Notes under the pieces: generated by a model
Database searches by the model: none
Told to the model about the DNA's origin: nothing
The model's input: only the letters and a program-made list of their open reading frames with translations
Shown here: positions 1 through 7,733 of the stretch, one piece after another
Numbering within the stretch: the stretch's first letter is position 1
How the letters are laid out: the number at the start of each line of letters is the position of its first letter
From: Williamsia limnetica
Lineage (GTDB): Bacteria; Actinomycetota; Actinomycetes; Mycobacteriales; Mycobacteriaceae
Direction of reading: 5' to 3'
DNA: 64,000 nt
Assembly: GCF_003217475.1 (NCBI RefSeq)
Contig: NZ_QJSP01000005.1
Coordinates: 1 to 64,000, forward strand
Program-made: the position numbers and the translations under genes

Positions 1-1
1 C

Positions 2-277
2 TCCACGATCGCCGACTACTTCGACCAACTCAAGACGTTCACCATGCTTGACATGGCGTCACAGATCACTTGTCCGACACTACTTCTCGAATCTGTTGGC
101 GACCCGGTCGGCGGCGGTGGCCCTGCACTTCTGGACGCCATCAGCTCCACCACCAAAGAGCTCATCAGCCCGCCGGCGTCGAGCGGGTTGGCAGGCCACT
201 GTGGCGGTCTCGGTCAGAAGGTGTGGGAACGAATCGTTTTCGACTGGCTCGACACCATTCTCACTCCACAGGCCTGA
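2..277 (+). CDS. Alpha/beta hydrolase, C-terminal part only
   Basis: An open frame enters from the left edge and ends at a TGA, giving about 91 C-terminal residues. The pattern is the end of an alpha/beta hydrolase: a strand with CPTLLLES followed by GDPV (the region of the acid residue), then GHCGGLGQKVWERIVFDWLD, whose His is the probable catalytic histidine of the dipeptidyl-peptidase/acyl-transfer type hydrolases. The nucleophile and oxyanion region lie outside the window, so the substrate cannot be judged. The family call rests on this tail alone. Confidence 0.6.
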   Translation, partial: STIADYFDQLKTFTMLDMASQITCPTLLLESVGDPVGGGGPALLDAISSTTKELISPPASSGLAGHCGGLGQKVWERIVFDWLDTILTPQA

Positions 278-381
278 CAGACTGCGAGATGAGGCCGCAC
301 GCGGCGTGGTGGTACCTGAGGCCAAGCGCCTGCGGTCGCCGCTGAGGTCCTTGCGTCACGGTTCGAGTATCGCGAGGGCAG

Positions 382-993
382 CTAGCCATTGCGGGTATGC
401 GACGCCCAGCGGACTTCTCCCGGTGATGCGGCGCCATCGGCGCTGCCCAGGGGTTTCCTGTCGTCGGGAGCGCCTGCGGTGAGGGGAAATCGGCGGCGCA
501 GTAGCAGGGGATGAATCACCCAGATGGCGACAAATGCTGTTACCGCCGCAACCGCTACAGCGATGGCCGACGGCAGACCAACAACGACGTCGGTGACGAG
601 GACCACCACACCGGTCAGCGCCACGCCCAACAACATCAACCCGGTCAATGCTGCTCGATGGGCGGCAGAGACCAGGTCCGCGAGTGCCCGTCGCCGAAAC
701 AGTAAGCGATGAGCGGCCACGGGGGAGGTCAACAGAATGGTCGCGGCCACCGAGGCCAGGACAGTGACCATGTAGATGGCTTTGTCGGAGGTGGGAAGTT
801 GGGCGAACCGTTCCTGGAACGGAAGAATCAACAGAAATCCGGTCAGCAATTGAATGCCGGTCTGGACGACCCGAAGTTCCTGCAGAAGACTGGTCCAATT
901 GCGGTCGAGCGACTGCACCGGGCTTTCCCCGCGAAGCAGAGCATTGTATTCGTCGTTGCACCGCTCAGGGCGGGCTCGAAATGTGTCAGTCAT
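382..993 (-). CDS. DUF6328 family integral membrane protein
   Basis: 203 residues. The N-terminal half carries the signature of the DUF6328 membrane family: NWTSLLQELRVVQTGIQLL followed by TGFLLILPFQERF, then about four hydrophobic segments (around residues 48-62, 75-95, 118-138 and 142-162). The C-terminus is short, basic and hydrophilic. Such proteins are inner-membrane proteins of unknown function, common in actinobacteria. It stands alone, reading left, with an intergenic stretch upstream. An overlapping frame of similar length on the same strand lacks these motifs and is a shadow. Confidence 0.75.
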   Translation of the reverse strand: MTDTFRARPERCNDEYNALLRGESPVQSLDRNWTSLLQELRVVQTGIQLLTGFLLILPFQERFAQLPTSDKAIYMVTVLASVAATILLTSPVAAHRLLFRRRALADLVSAAHRAALTGLMLLGVALTGVVVLVTDVVVGLPSAIAVAVAAVTAFVAIWVIHPLLLRRRFPLTAGAPDDRKPLGSADGAASPGEVRWASHTRNG

Positions 994-1175
994 CGATATT
1001 GCCCCCGTTGATCGATGATCGCACAGGCTCCGGATCGCCAGAGCACAGCTCCGTCAAACATGCGAGTACCCGCCGGATGCGCGGTACGAGATGATCCCGC
1101 CAATCGCCACCGCGCTGATGACCCGCTGTCGGTCAGAGGCCATCAGGCGGTCTATGTGATCTACAGGCGTAGTCA

Positions 1176-1330
1176 TTGACGCTATGTACCGATCCTGCCG
1201 ACGGTGGAATCTGGCAGGTCGTACGCGGCGTCCTCGATCTACTCTCAGACCTGGCCACCAGCAACGGGTGATTTGGCCAGGACGTAATCGGCGCACGCCG
1301 AGATCGCACGGTCGTCGGCTTCGTTTTCTC
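1176..1330 (+). pseudogene. Remnant of a PrsW-like protease C-terminus
   Basis: A short frame translates to WQVVRGVLDLLSDLATSNG, then a TGA, and continues in the same frame with FGQDVIGARRDRTVV. The intact PrsW-type gene about 15 kb to the right, on the other strand, has RRHIIRGALDLLSDLAISKG followed by HDSDDVLQARAEIT at its C-terminus. Twelve of fifteen residues match in the core (RGxLDLLSDLAxSxG) and the match resumes past the stop (DV..AR...T). The catalytic membrane domain is absent and a TAG lies just upstream in frame, so this is a decayed fragment. The right-hand limit is approximate. Confidence 0.6.
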
Positions 1331-1365
1331 CGGAACCAGTTTCGCACTCATCGCACGCCATACGG

Positions 1366-1398
1366 ATGTGCGGACGCCACAGACGGGCGTCCGCACAT
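1366..1398. terminator. Perfect 13-bp inverted repeat, terminator-like
   Basis: Arms ATGTGCGGACGCC and GGCGTCCGCACAT are separated by a 7-base loop. It lies just beyond the stop codon of the leftward substrate-binding protein gene, so it could end that transcript. No T-run follows on either strand, so termination is inferred from the stem alone. Confidence 0.5.
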
Positions 1399-1435
1399 CG
1401 AGGTCAGGTCATGCGAGTGCCATATCCATCGGCGA

Positions 1436-2446
1436 TTACTGGCCGGCGGAGTTGAGCGGTGTGGACTCGAGCAACGGCATGATCTGATTCAGCAGCCAGG
1501 ACAAACTCGCCGGGCCGGCGGCTAGGCCCGCGTCGATGATCGGTCGTCCGACGAAGAACTGAGCCTCGTTCTGCACCGAAGGCAGGTCGGCGAAACGTGG
1601 ATCAGCCTCGAGGGCCGCGCGGGTTTCTTCGTCGTAGGTGGCGATGAGCGACACTTGACCCTCGAACTGATCAAGGTTCTCCGGCGACAACGGCTCCAGA
1701 GGACTGCCTGCGGGCGGCTGGTTGGCTGCCGGCTTCAGACCAAGATCCTCGACCCACCGATAGGTAGGCATGAGACGTAGCCCACCGCCGTAGAAGTCGG
1801 CGATGCTGACGGTCTTGTCCTGCAACCCCGTGAGAAGCTTGCGGGCCTCGACGAATTCGGCGTCAACATCGGCGATCACCTGAGCAGCCTCCGCAGACTT
1901 TCCGGTGAGCGTGCCAAAGTCGGTCAGATTGTCAGTCCACTGACGATCTGGCGAAAAGATGGTCACGAACGTTGGCGCGATTGCAGACAATTGGTCGTAC
2001 TGCGGCTGTTCGATGTAGTACGGCGTGCCAATGATCAAGTCCGGATTGAGACGTGCGATCGCCTCGGCGTTGGCCTTGTACTCGGTCGTGATGAGCGAGG
2101 CGTCGAAGGGGCCCGTCTGCACATCGGCCAGCCAAGGGTACAACTTGAACAGCGCCTCCTCATCTGCTTCTCCAGAGCCCGCATAGGCGATCGGCTTCTC
2201 TCCGAGGGCCGCCAGCATATCGACGTAATCAGCGCCGATGACGACAATACGCTCGGGCTTCTTGTCCACGGTGATTTCGCCGTATGTCGAATCAACGCGC
2301 ACTGGGTAGCCGGCGCCGGAGGCGGAATCATTGGCGTCGGTGTCGCTGGAGCCGTCGCTGCCACTGCATGCGGTCAGCAGCAGCAGTGTGCTGAGAATCG
2401 CCGCGACGAGTGTCGCGAGACGCCGCGATGGAAAGGGCGTGGTCAT
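1436..2446 (-). CDS. Iron-siderophore ABC transporter substrate-binding lipoprotein
   Basis: 336 residues. A signal peptide of about 27 residues ends in a lipobox (LLTAC), so the mature protein should be lipid-anchored outside the membrane. The rest is a FepB/FecB-type periplasmic-binding fold: YGEITVDKKPERIVVIG opens domain 1, and NPDLIIGTPYY followed later by LSAIAPT are typical of the family. It should capture a ferric siderophore or heme and hand it to an ABC permease. No permease or ATPase gene is adjacent, so it must use one encoded elsewhere. An IdeR-like iron box upstream suggests iron repression. The exact ligand cannot be read from sequence. Confidence 0.85.
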   Translation of the reverse strand: MTTPFPSRRLATLVAAILSTLLLLTACSGSDGSSDTDANDSASGAGYPVRVDSTYGEITVDKKPERIVVIGADYVDMLAALGEKPIAYAGSGEADEEALFKLYPWLADVQTGPFDASLITTEYKANAEAIARLNPDLIIGTPYYIEQPQYDQLSAIAPTFVTIFSPDRQWTDNLTDFGTLTGKSAEAAQVIADVDAEFVEARKLLTGLQDKTVSIADFYGGGLRLMPTYRWVEDLGLKPAANQPPAGSPLEPLSPENLDQFEGQVSLIATYDEETRAALEADPRFADLPSVQNEAQFFVGRPIIDAGLAAGPASLSWLLNQIMPLLESTPLNSAGQ

Positions 2447-3191
2447 CTGGTCCTCTTCTCTAGGAATGCCGAGCGTCTGTAGTCACAGAAATCACCGAAA
2501 CCTAGGCTGTCAATAGGTGCGGCCGACGGGTACAAAGGTGGTCACCGGAAGCACAAGTCCAAAGTCTCGCACAGTCAACGCCAAATTTAGGATAGGCTAT
2601 CTCCTTGTGTGACGCGGCATCGCCTATCCGGGTTCCGGTGTGTGCGCATCTGATCTGGACTGGTGCTGTCCGAGTAGCCGCAGGAGAGGGTCGTCAGCAT
2701 CATTCACCAGGACGTCGATTGGTTTGGTTGTGACCGAGACGTTGTTGCGCGCTGCATCACGGGTGCTTTTTGACTGCTTCCGAGCCTGCGCTCTGCTTGT
2801 GGCAAGTGCCTAGCGACGTCACTCTGTTACGAAGTAGATCGCGAAGCGGAAGTTTGCGCCAAATATTACTGATTGTGTTAACTAAACTTCATTGGGGGTG
2901 TGAGGGAGTGCAGCCGTTGATGAGCCCGTCGGCGTTTGCGGCGAGGTGGCGGTTCGCAGAATTCACGCAGAAAGCAGAATTCACTAAGATAAAGGGCCGA
3001 CAATATCCAGCGATGAGCGTTAGCTCTTAGTGCGCATCACTAATTGAAATCAAGAGCCGATTTCTTGATCTGCACCCGCAGCGTCGCTTTCGGAGGTAAT
3101 ATCGCACTGCAGCTCTGGCATAAGTGCAGTTATCTCGCTACGGTTATCTTGCGTGCTGCAAACCGACGTCGCGCAACTTTGGGGAGTTCGC
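2447..3191. other. 745-bp intergenic region, locally AT-rich
   Basis: This region separates the divergent siderophore-binding lipoprotein and the sensor kinase gene. It holds the IdeR-like box, a directly repeated GCAGAATTCAC (2956-2966 and 2974-2984, 18 bp apart) and AT-rich stretches suited to promoters for the kinase. A leftward open frame from about 2800 to 2624 has coding-like composition but no usable start codon. No convincing gene was found. Confidence 0.5.
2587..2605. promoter_or_regulatory. IdeR/DmdR-type iron box
   Basis: TTAGGATAGGCTATCTCCT matches the actinobacterial iron-box consensus TTAGGTTAGGCTAACCTAA well in the left half and centre (about 12-13 of 19 positions). It lies about 140 bp upstream of the start of the leftward siderophore-binding lipoprotein, which fits Fe-dependent repression. 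The family consensus is established; use of this site is inferred. Confidence 0.6.
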
Positions 3192-4901
3192 ATGAAGCCG
3201 TCGACCGAACTGCCTACGACAGGCCATCGGCTGCTGCGAGGAACGCGGCCAGGCCTGCGCAGAACCTTCGACGAAGTGCCCGACGCGTCCGGCGCCACGT
3301 CCGTTGCCGGCGGCCGGGTTCATGGCCTCGCCGAGGCGATAATGCACGTCAACGCGGACCTGGATCTACACGCGACCCTTGAGGCCTTGGTGACGTCGGC
3401 GATGGCGTTGACTGACGCGAAGTACGGCGGTCTGGGTGTGTGGGGACCCGACGGATGCTTCGATGAGGTCATTCCCGATGGCGCTGGGACGGCGAGACCG
3501 GCGGGGGTCAGTCGTAGGCTGACGGGCCGGGGTCGGATCGACCGGCTGCGGCACGAAGAACTATCGCGACATTCGCAATCGACAGGTCTTCCGTCCCGCG
3601 AGCCGGCGACGACCACGTTTCTCGGTGTCCAGATTCGGGTGCGTAACGAGGTGTTCGGAGCGCTCTACCTGACTCAGAAGCGGGGTGGTGGAGACTTCAC
3701 GAAAGTCGACGAGGTGAACATCCGGACGTTCATCGCGGCGGCCTCCACCGCAGTCGATCACGCACGCATGCACGAGAAGGCCCGGGTGCGTTTGGCCTGG
3801 AACCAGATCAGCAGTGAAATTCGCACCGAGTTGATGGCCGGGCCTGGAACGCTCTGCGCCTTCGCGATGATCGCACGTGGTCTGGTCGGACTGACCGATG
3901 CCGACATGGTGTTGGTCGCCCGGCCCTTGGTCGTCGACCAGCCCCCTGACGCAGTCAGCGAACTGGTCATCGCAGCGGCCGAAGGCGATTCTTCAGTGGC
4001 GAGTCTGCTGGGCAGGGTCATAAGCATTGGGCAAGTCGCTCGAGGCCACACATATGCCGATCTACGGCCCCTACGTCGCAGCAGGCTGGATCTGTGTGCG
4101 GTCGTGGGTCAGGCCGGCGTCGACGGCCCGGCCATGATTGTGCCCCTTGCTACAGATCAGACATTTTGCGGGTTGTTGGTGGTGTCACGGCTGGCTGGGA
4201 GGAGCTCGTACACGCAGGAAACGTTGGCACTCGCGTCAGATTTCGCGGACCAGATTGCGCAGGGGATCTCGATGGCGGCTGCTGTCGACCGGGGCCGTGA
4301 ACTCGAGGTGTTGGCCGATCGTGAGCGCATTGCACGCGTTCTTCACGACCATGTGATCCAGCGGATTTTCGCGGCCGGAATGAATGTGCAAGGTACCTTG
4401 CAACGTGCTCAGTCCCCGGTCATTCGGCGTCGTTTGACCGAGACGACGAATGACCTGCAGGACATCATTCAAGAAGTTCGCACGACCATCTTCGACCTGC
4501 AGCCTGACAGTCGTGGATCCACGCGGCTGCGACAGCGGGTTCATGAAGTGATCGACCAGCAAACCCGAGACTTCGCCGGCCGGACCTTTGTCCGGATGTC
4601 TGGCCCGATGTCGGTGGTGACGCCCAGGCTGGCAGAGCATGCGGTGGCCGTTGTGCGCGAGGGCGTGACCAACGCGGTGCATTACGCCGAGGCCGAGACG
4701 ATAACCGTGAGCATCTCCGTCGACGACGATCTTGTCATCGAGATCGTCGATGACGGTATCGGTATGGACGGCGATGTGACCCCCAGCGGCTTGACCAATC
4801 TGCGCGGTAGGGCGCACGAGCTCGGTGGGGACCTCGCACTCACCGCCAATGCAACGGGCTCGGGCGTCGCGCTGAAGTGGTGGGCGCCTTTCGATCAGTG
4901 A
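3192..4901 (+). CDS. DosS/DevS-like GAF sensor histidine kinase
   Basis: 569 residues from an ATG behind GGGGAG at 3181-3186; an upstream GTG at 3154 is in frame but lacks such a site. Order: GAF domain 1 (about residues 55-190), GAF domain 2 (about 205-365), a HisKA_3 dimerisation box with LHDHVIQRIFAAGMNVQG (phospho-acceptor His about 385), and an HATPase domain with DDGIGMD and GLTNLRGRAHELGGD. Layout and sequence follow mycobacterial DosS/DosT, which sense redox/gas through heme in GAF 1. Here the segment equivalent to the heme-ligand region reads TGLPSREPATTTFLG, with no His, so heme binding is doubtful. A convergent DosR-like regulator abuts it (10 bp gap), so the pair is functionally linked though not co-transcribed. 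Confidence 0.88.
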   Translation: MKPSTELPTTGHRLLRGTRPGLRRTFDEVPDASGATSVAGGRVHGLAEAIMHVNADLDLHATLEALVTSAMALTDAKYGGLGVWGPDGCFDEVIPDGAGTARPAGVSRRLTGRGRIDRLRHEELSRHSQSTGLPSREPATTTFLGVQIRVRNEVFGALYLTQKRGGGDFTKVDEVNIRTFIAAASTAVDHARMHEKARVRLAWNQISSEIRTELMAGPGTLCAFAMIARGLVGLTDADMVLVARPLVVDQPPDAVSELVIAAAEGDSSVASLLGRVISIGQVARGHTYADLRPLRRSRLDLCAVVGQAGVDGPAMIVPLATDQTFCGLLVVSRLAGRSSYTQETLALASDFADQIAQGISMAAAVDRGRELEVLADRERIARVLHDHVIQRIFAAGMNVQGTLQRAQSPVIRRRLTETTNDLQDIIQEVRTTIFDLQPDSRGSTRLRQRVHEVIDQQTRDFAGRTFVRMSGPMSVVTPRLAEHAVAVVREGVTNAVHYAEAETITVSISVDDDLVIEIVDDGIGMDGDVTPSGLTNLRGRAHELGGDLALTANATGSGVALKWWAPFDQ

Positions 4902-4911
4902 CCGGACTCCG

Positions 4912-5661
4912 TCAGCGTTCTCGGCTTCTACGGTCGGCGGTGAGCTTGGATGCATAGATCCCGGCTTGGGTCCGGCGTTCCATTCCCAGCTTCGCCAACA
5001 ATCTGGACACGTAGTTCTTCACAGTCTTTTCGGCCAGGTGCATCCGCTCAGCAATCTGCCGGTTCGTCAATCCCTCACCGAGCAGCGTCAGCAGCTTGCG
5101 CTCTTGTTCTGTGAGCCCGTCGAGGCGCCCCGCAGAGTTCTGTCCGCTGCGGACACGATCCATCAGGGCCGCCGCTGCGCGATTGTCCAAGAGAGACTTT
5201 CCTGCGCCCACATCGCGGATTGCCTTGGTCAGATCCATACCCGTGATGTCTTTGATGACGTACCCGCTGGCGCCGGCCGTGATCGCATCGATCATCGCCT
5301 GGTCATCGGTGTACGAGGTGAGCATCAAACACCGGAGACCATCGACTCTGAACAGCAACTCCCTGCACAGGTCTATGCCGCTGCCGTCAGGCATTCGTAC
5401 ATCAAGCACAGCGACATCCGGTTTCAGCGCCGGAATGCGTATCCGCGCCTGTGCGCACGTGCCGACATCGCCGATGACGGAGAGCTCCGCATCGGCGTTG
5501 ATCAGTTCGATGAGACCACGACGAACGACTTCGTGATCATCGGCCAAAAACACTGAGATGATGGTCTTGCTCCTCGAGAGTGAGTGCGCCTGTATTCTAT
5601 ACTCTCGTACACGAAATTGAAATGCCGCGATATCCAATACCTGATTCGGCCTAGCCGGCAT
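4912..5661 (-). CDS. DosR/DevR-like NarL-family response regulator
   Basis: A receiver domain ([12 protein letters not shown], phospho-acceptor in [22 protein letters not shown], and lysine in GYVIKDI) is followed by a LuxR-type HTH with [20 protein letters not shown], nearly identical to the mycobacterial DosR helix. The frame from the ATG gives 249 residues, but the first 33 or so match nothing in the family. The domain starts at about 5562, where an AGGAG sits 7 nt before two ATC codons; a GTG at 5553 would trim the first strand. The start is therefore uncertain. It probably controls the neighbouring stress genes via DosR-type boxes. Confidence 0.88.
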   Translation of the reverse strand: MPARPNQVLDIAAFQFRVREYRIQAHSLSRSKTIISVFLADDHEVVRRGLIELINADAELSVIGDVGTCAQARIRIPALKPDVAVLDVRMPDGSGIDLCRELLFRVDGLRCLMLTSYTDDQAMIDAITAGASGYVIKDITGMDLTKAIRDVGAGKSLLDNRAAAALMDRVRSGQNSAGRLDGLTEQERKLLTLLGEGLTNRQIAERMHLAEKTVKNYVSRLLAKLGMERRTQAGIYASKLTADRRSRER

Positions 5662-5906
5662 GTCTTCGAGGTACGTACTCTCTCATGATCATGAGGCTGG
5701 CGGTCGTCAGTATCGTCTAGGTTCATTCATAGGTTCTTTTCGCTAAATACCGAACGCCCGGCGTGGATTATGTTCAGCACAAGGGCCATTCGTCCTCCCA
5801 TCCGTGTGACTTTGTGCCCTGGTACACCGAAGCGGCAAAGTGGTCTACTGACTGTGCTACGTCATCTCCAAATGAGCAAGACGATACAGAAGCGGAGAAC
5901 GAACGC
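5662..5906. promoter_or_regulatory. Intergenic regulatory region with paired DosR-like boxes
   Basis: Two partial matches to the DosR box core GGGACTTTAGTCCC are visible: GGGCCATTCGTCCT at 5783-5796 and GTGACTTTGTGCCC at 5806-5819, each about 10 of 14, with centres 23 bp apart. Tandem boxes are typical of DosR-regulated promoters. Their position favours the ATG at 5907 as start of the next gene rather than the upstream in-frame GTG at 5763. Confidence 0.5.
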
Positions 5907-6290
5907 ATGTGGGATTCTTTTTGGGACTTCATCTGGTACACAATCGTAGTTTTCGCATTCGTCGCCTATCTGGTGATCTTGTTCCACGTCATTGGTGATC
6001 TGTTTCGTGACAACACGACATCAGGCTGGGTGAAGGCCGCGTGGATCTTGTTCCTGGTGTTCATCCCCTACATCGCCTTGTTCGTCTATCTCATCGCCCG
6101 TGGTGGTGGTATGGCCGAACGGTCCGTGGAGGCGCACGAGGCAGCCCGGAAACAAGCGGACGAGTACATCAGACGGACGGCCGGAACGTCGGCTGCGGAC
6201 CAGATTTCGACCGCGAAGGGGTTGCTCGACGACGGTGTGATCGACCGGGCCGAATTCGAGCAACTGAAGAGTGCGGCAATGAGCGCGTAG
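5907..6290 (+). CDS. SHOCT-domain membrane protein with PLDc_N-like region
   Basis: 127 residues from the ATG at 5907. Two membrane helices (about residues 8-30 and 44-66, the second with WILFLVFIPYIALFVYLIARG) resemble the PLDc_N two-helix module. A charged helix follows, then a C-terminal SHOCT motif (ISTAKGLLDDGVIDRAEFEQLK). SHOCT proteins act as small membrane-associated oligomerising modules of unknown biochemical role. An in-frame GTG at 5763 would add 48 residues without family similarity and would overlap the DosR-like boxes, so it is rejected. It is the first gene of the block facing away from the regulator. Confidence 0.75.
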   Translation: MWDSFWDFIWYTIVVFAFVAYLVILFHVIGDLFRDNTTSGWVKAAWILFLVFIPYIALFVYLIARGGGMAERSVEAHEAARKQADEYIRRTAGTSAADQISTAKGLLDDGVIDRAEFEQLKSAAMSA

Positions 6291-6397
6291 ATCAAGGCCC
6301 GGACCGGCTGTCATCGCCCCGTACTCGAAGCAACGCACTCAACCCCGAACGCACTGTAGGCATCCACGATCGACGAACCACTTGATGGAGAAACCAA

Positions 6398-6835
6398 ATG
6401 ACTTCGACCGAGCGAACAACAGCCCATGACTACGACCGCCATCCAGTGAGGGAGGGATTTGCCGCCGGGACGAACTTCGCAGCCGCGACGCTACTTTTGG
6501 TCGTCTCGATTCTGGGTGTGCTTCAAGGGATCTCAGCTCTGGCAAATGATGAGATATTCGTCGCCGGCATCGACTATGTCTACAAGTTCGATCTGACCAC
6601 CTGGGGTTGGATCGTGCTCATCCTCGGCCTTGTCGGGCCAGTGATCGCGTGCGGGATGTACACCGGGGCTGTGTGGGCACGAGTCGGTGCGGTCATAATC
6701 GCGGCGGTGTCCATCATCGTCAATTTCCTCTGGTTGCCGTACTACCCGATCTGGTCACTTGTGTTGATCGCTCTTGACGCGGTCATCATTTGGGCCGTTG
6801 CCACGTGGAGCCGCGATCGCGCGGATGGCGTGTGA
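6398..6835 (+). CDS. DUF7144 family four-helix membrane protein
   Basis: 145 residues with a GGAG 9 nt before the ATG. After a short polar N-terminus there are four hydrophobic helices (about residues 27-48, 66-86, 90-110 and 115-135). The region LQGISALANDEIFVAG with YVYKFDLTTWGWIVLILG is the pattern of the actinobacterial DUF7144 membrane family. Its function is unknown. It sits between the SHOCT protein and PPK2 and reads the same way, so it probably belongs to the same stress block. Confidence 0.75.
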   Translation: MTSTERTTAHDYDRHPVREGFAAGTNFAAATLLLVVSILGVLQGISALANDEIFVAGIDYVYKFDLTTWGWIVLILGLVGPVIACGMYTGAVWARVGAVIIAAVSIIVNFLWLPYYPIWSLVLIALDAVIIWAVATWSRDRADGV

Positions 6836-6862
6836 ACGCCGGCTTTCGTCGGGGATGTCGCC

Positions 6863-7705
6863 GTGAGCGCGAAGAAGCGAAAGTCACGGTCGGCGCTGGT
6901 CGAGCCAGGCGGACCTCATGCAGACGGTCCTCGGTTGATGAAGAACAAGGAATACCGGCACCTCATCCGGCCGCTGCACGGAGAGCTCGTCCAACTCCAG
7001 GAATGGGTGAAATCGACCGGGTCGCGGGTGTGCATCGTCTTCGAGGGCCGTGACACCGCAGGGAAGGGTGGTGTCATCAAGGCCATGACAGAGCGGGTGA
7101 GCCCGCGTGTGTTCCGGGTCGTGGCGCTGACGGCTCCGACCGATCGCGAGAAATCGCAGATGTACATCCAGCGGTATCTGCCACATCTACCTGCTGCCGG
7201 CGAAGTCGTCATCTTCGACCGAAGTTGGTACAACCGTGCGGGCGTCGAACGCGTGATGGGCTTCTGTACCGAGGAGGAGGCCCAGCATTTTCTCCAGATC
7301 ACCCCGATGGTCGAGCACGCCATAGCGAAGTCGGGTGTCATCCTCCTCAAGTACTGGCTCGAAGTGAGTGATTCGCAGCAAACAGCGCGCCTCCGTAGCA
7401 GAATCGACGATCCGCGGAAGATCTGGAAGCTGTCGGATCTCGACCTGGACTCGTACAGTCGCTGGTACGACTACTCCCGTGCACGCGATGACATGTTTCA
7501 TCTGACCGATACCGGTTGGGCTCCATGGTTTGTGGTCAACAATGACGACAAGAAGCGCGGGAGGCTGAACGTCATCAGCCATCTGCTGCAACAAGTTCCG
7601 TACGAGCGGATGGAACGCCCTGACGTCACCTTGCCGAAACGGCAAAAGCGCCATGGGTACACGGAACCGACACAACCGTTGCATTGGATACCGACGCCGT
7701 ACTGA
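6863..7705 (+). CDS. ppk2: Polyphosphate kinase 2 family protein
   Basis: 280 residues from a GTG. It has the PPK2 P-loop fold: Walker A in FEGRDTAGKGGVIKAM, the lid and substrate motifs TAPTDREKSQMYIQRYLPH, and Walker B in VVIFDRSWYNRAGVERVMGFC. Length and single-domain layout match class I PPK2 enzymes, which phosphorylate nucleoside diphosphates from polyphosphate (or the reverse). It is cytoplasmic. Placement with a DosR-like block suits a role in energy and polyphosphate balance during respiration stress. Nucleotide preference cannot be told from sequence alone. Confidence 0.9.
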   Translation: MSAKKRKSRSALVEPGGPHADGPRLMKNKEYRHLIRPLHGELVQLQEWVKSTGSRVCIVFEGRDTAGKGGVIKAMTERVSPRVFRVVALTAPTDREKSQMYIQRYLPHLPAAGEVVIFDRSWYNRAGVERVMGFCTEEEAQHFLQITPMVEHAIAKSGVILLKYWLEVSDSQQTARLRSRIDDPRKIWKLSDLDLDSYSRWYDYSRARDDMFHLTDTGWAPWFVVNNDDKKRGRLNVISHLLQQVPYERMERPDVTLPKRQKRHGYTEPTQPLHWIPTPY

Positions 7706-7733
7706 CGGCGCGACTCGGAAGGCGCATCGGCAC

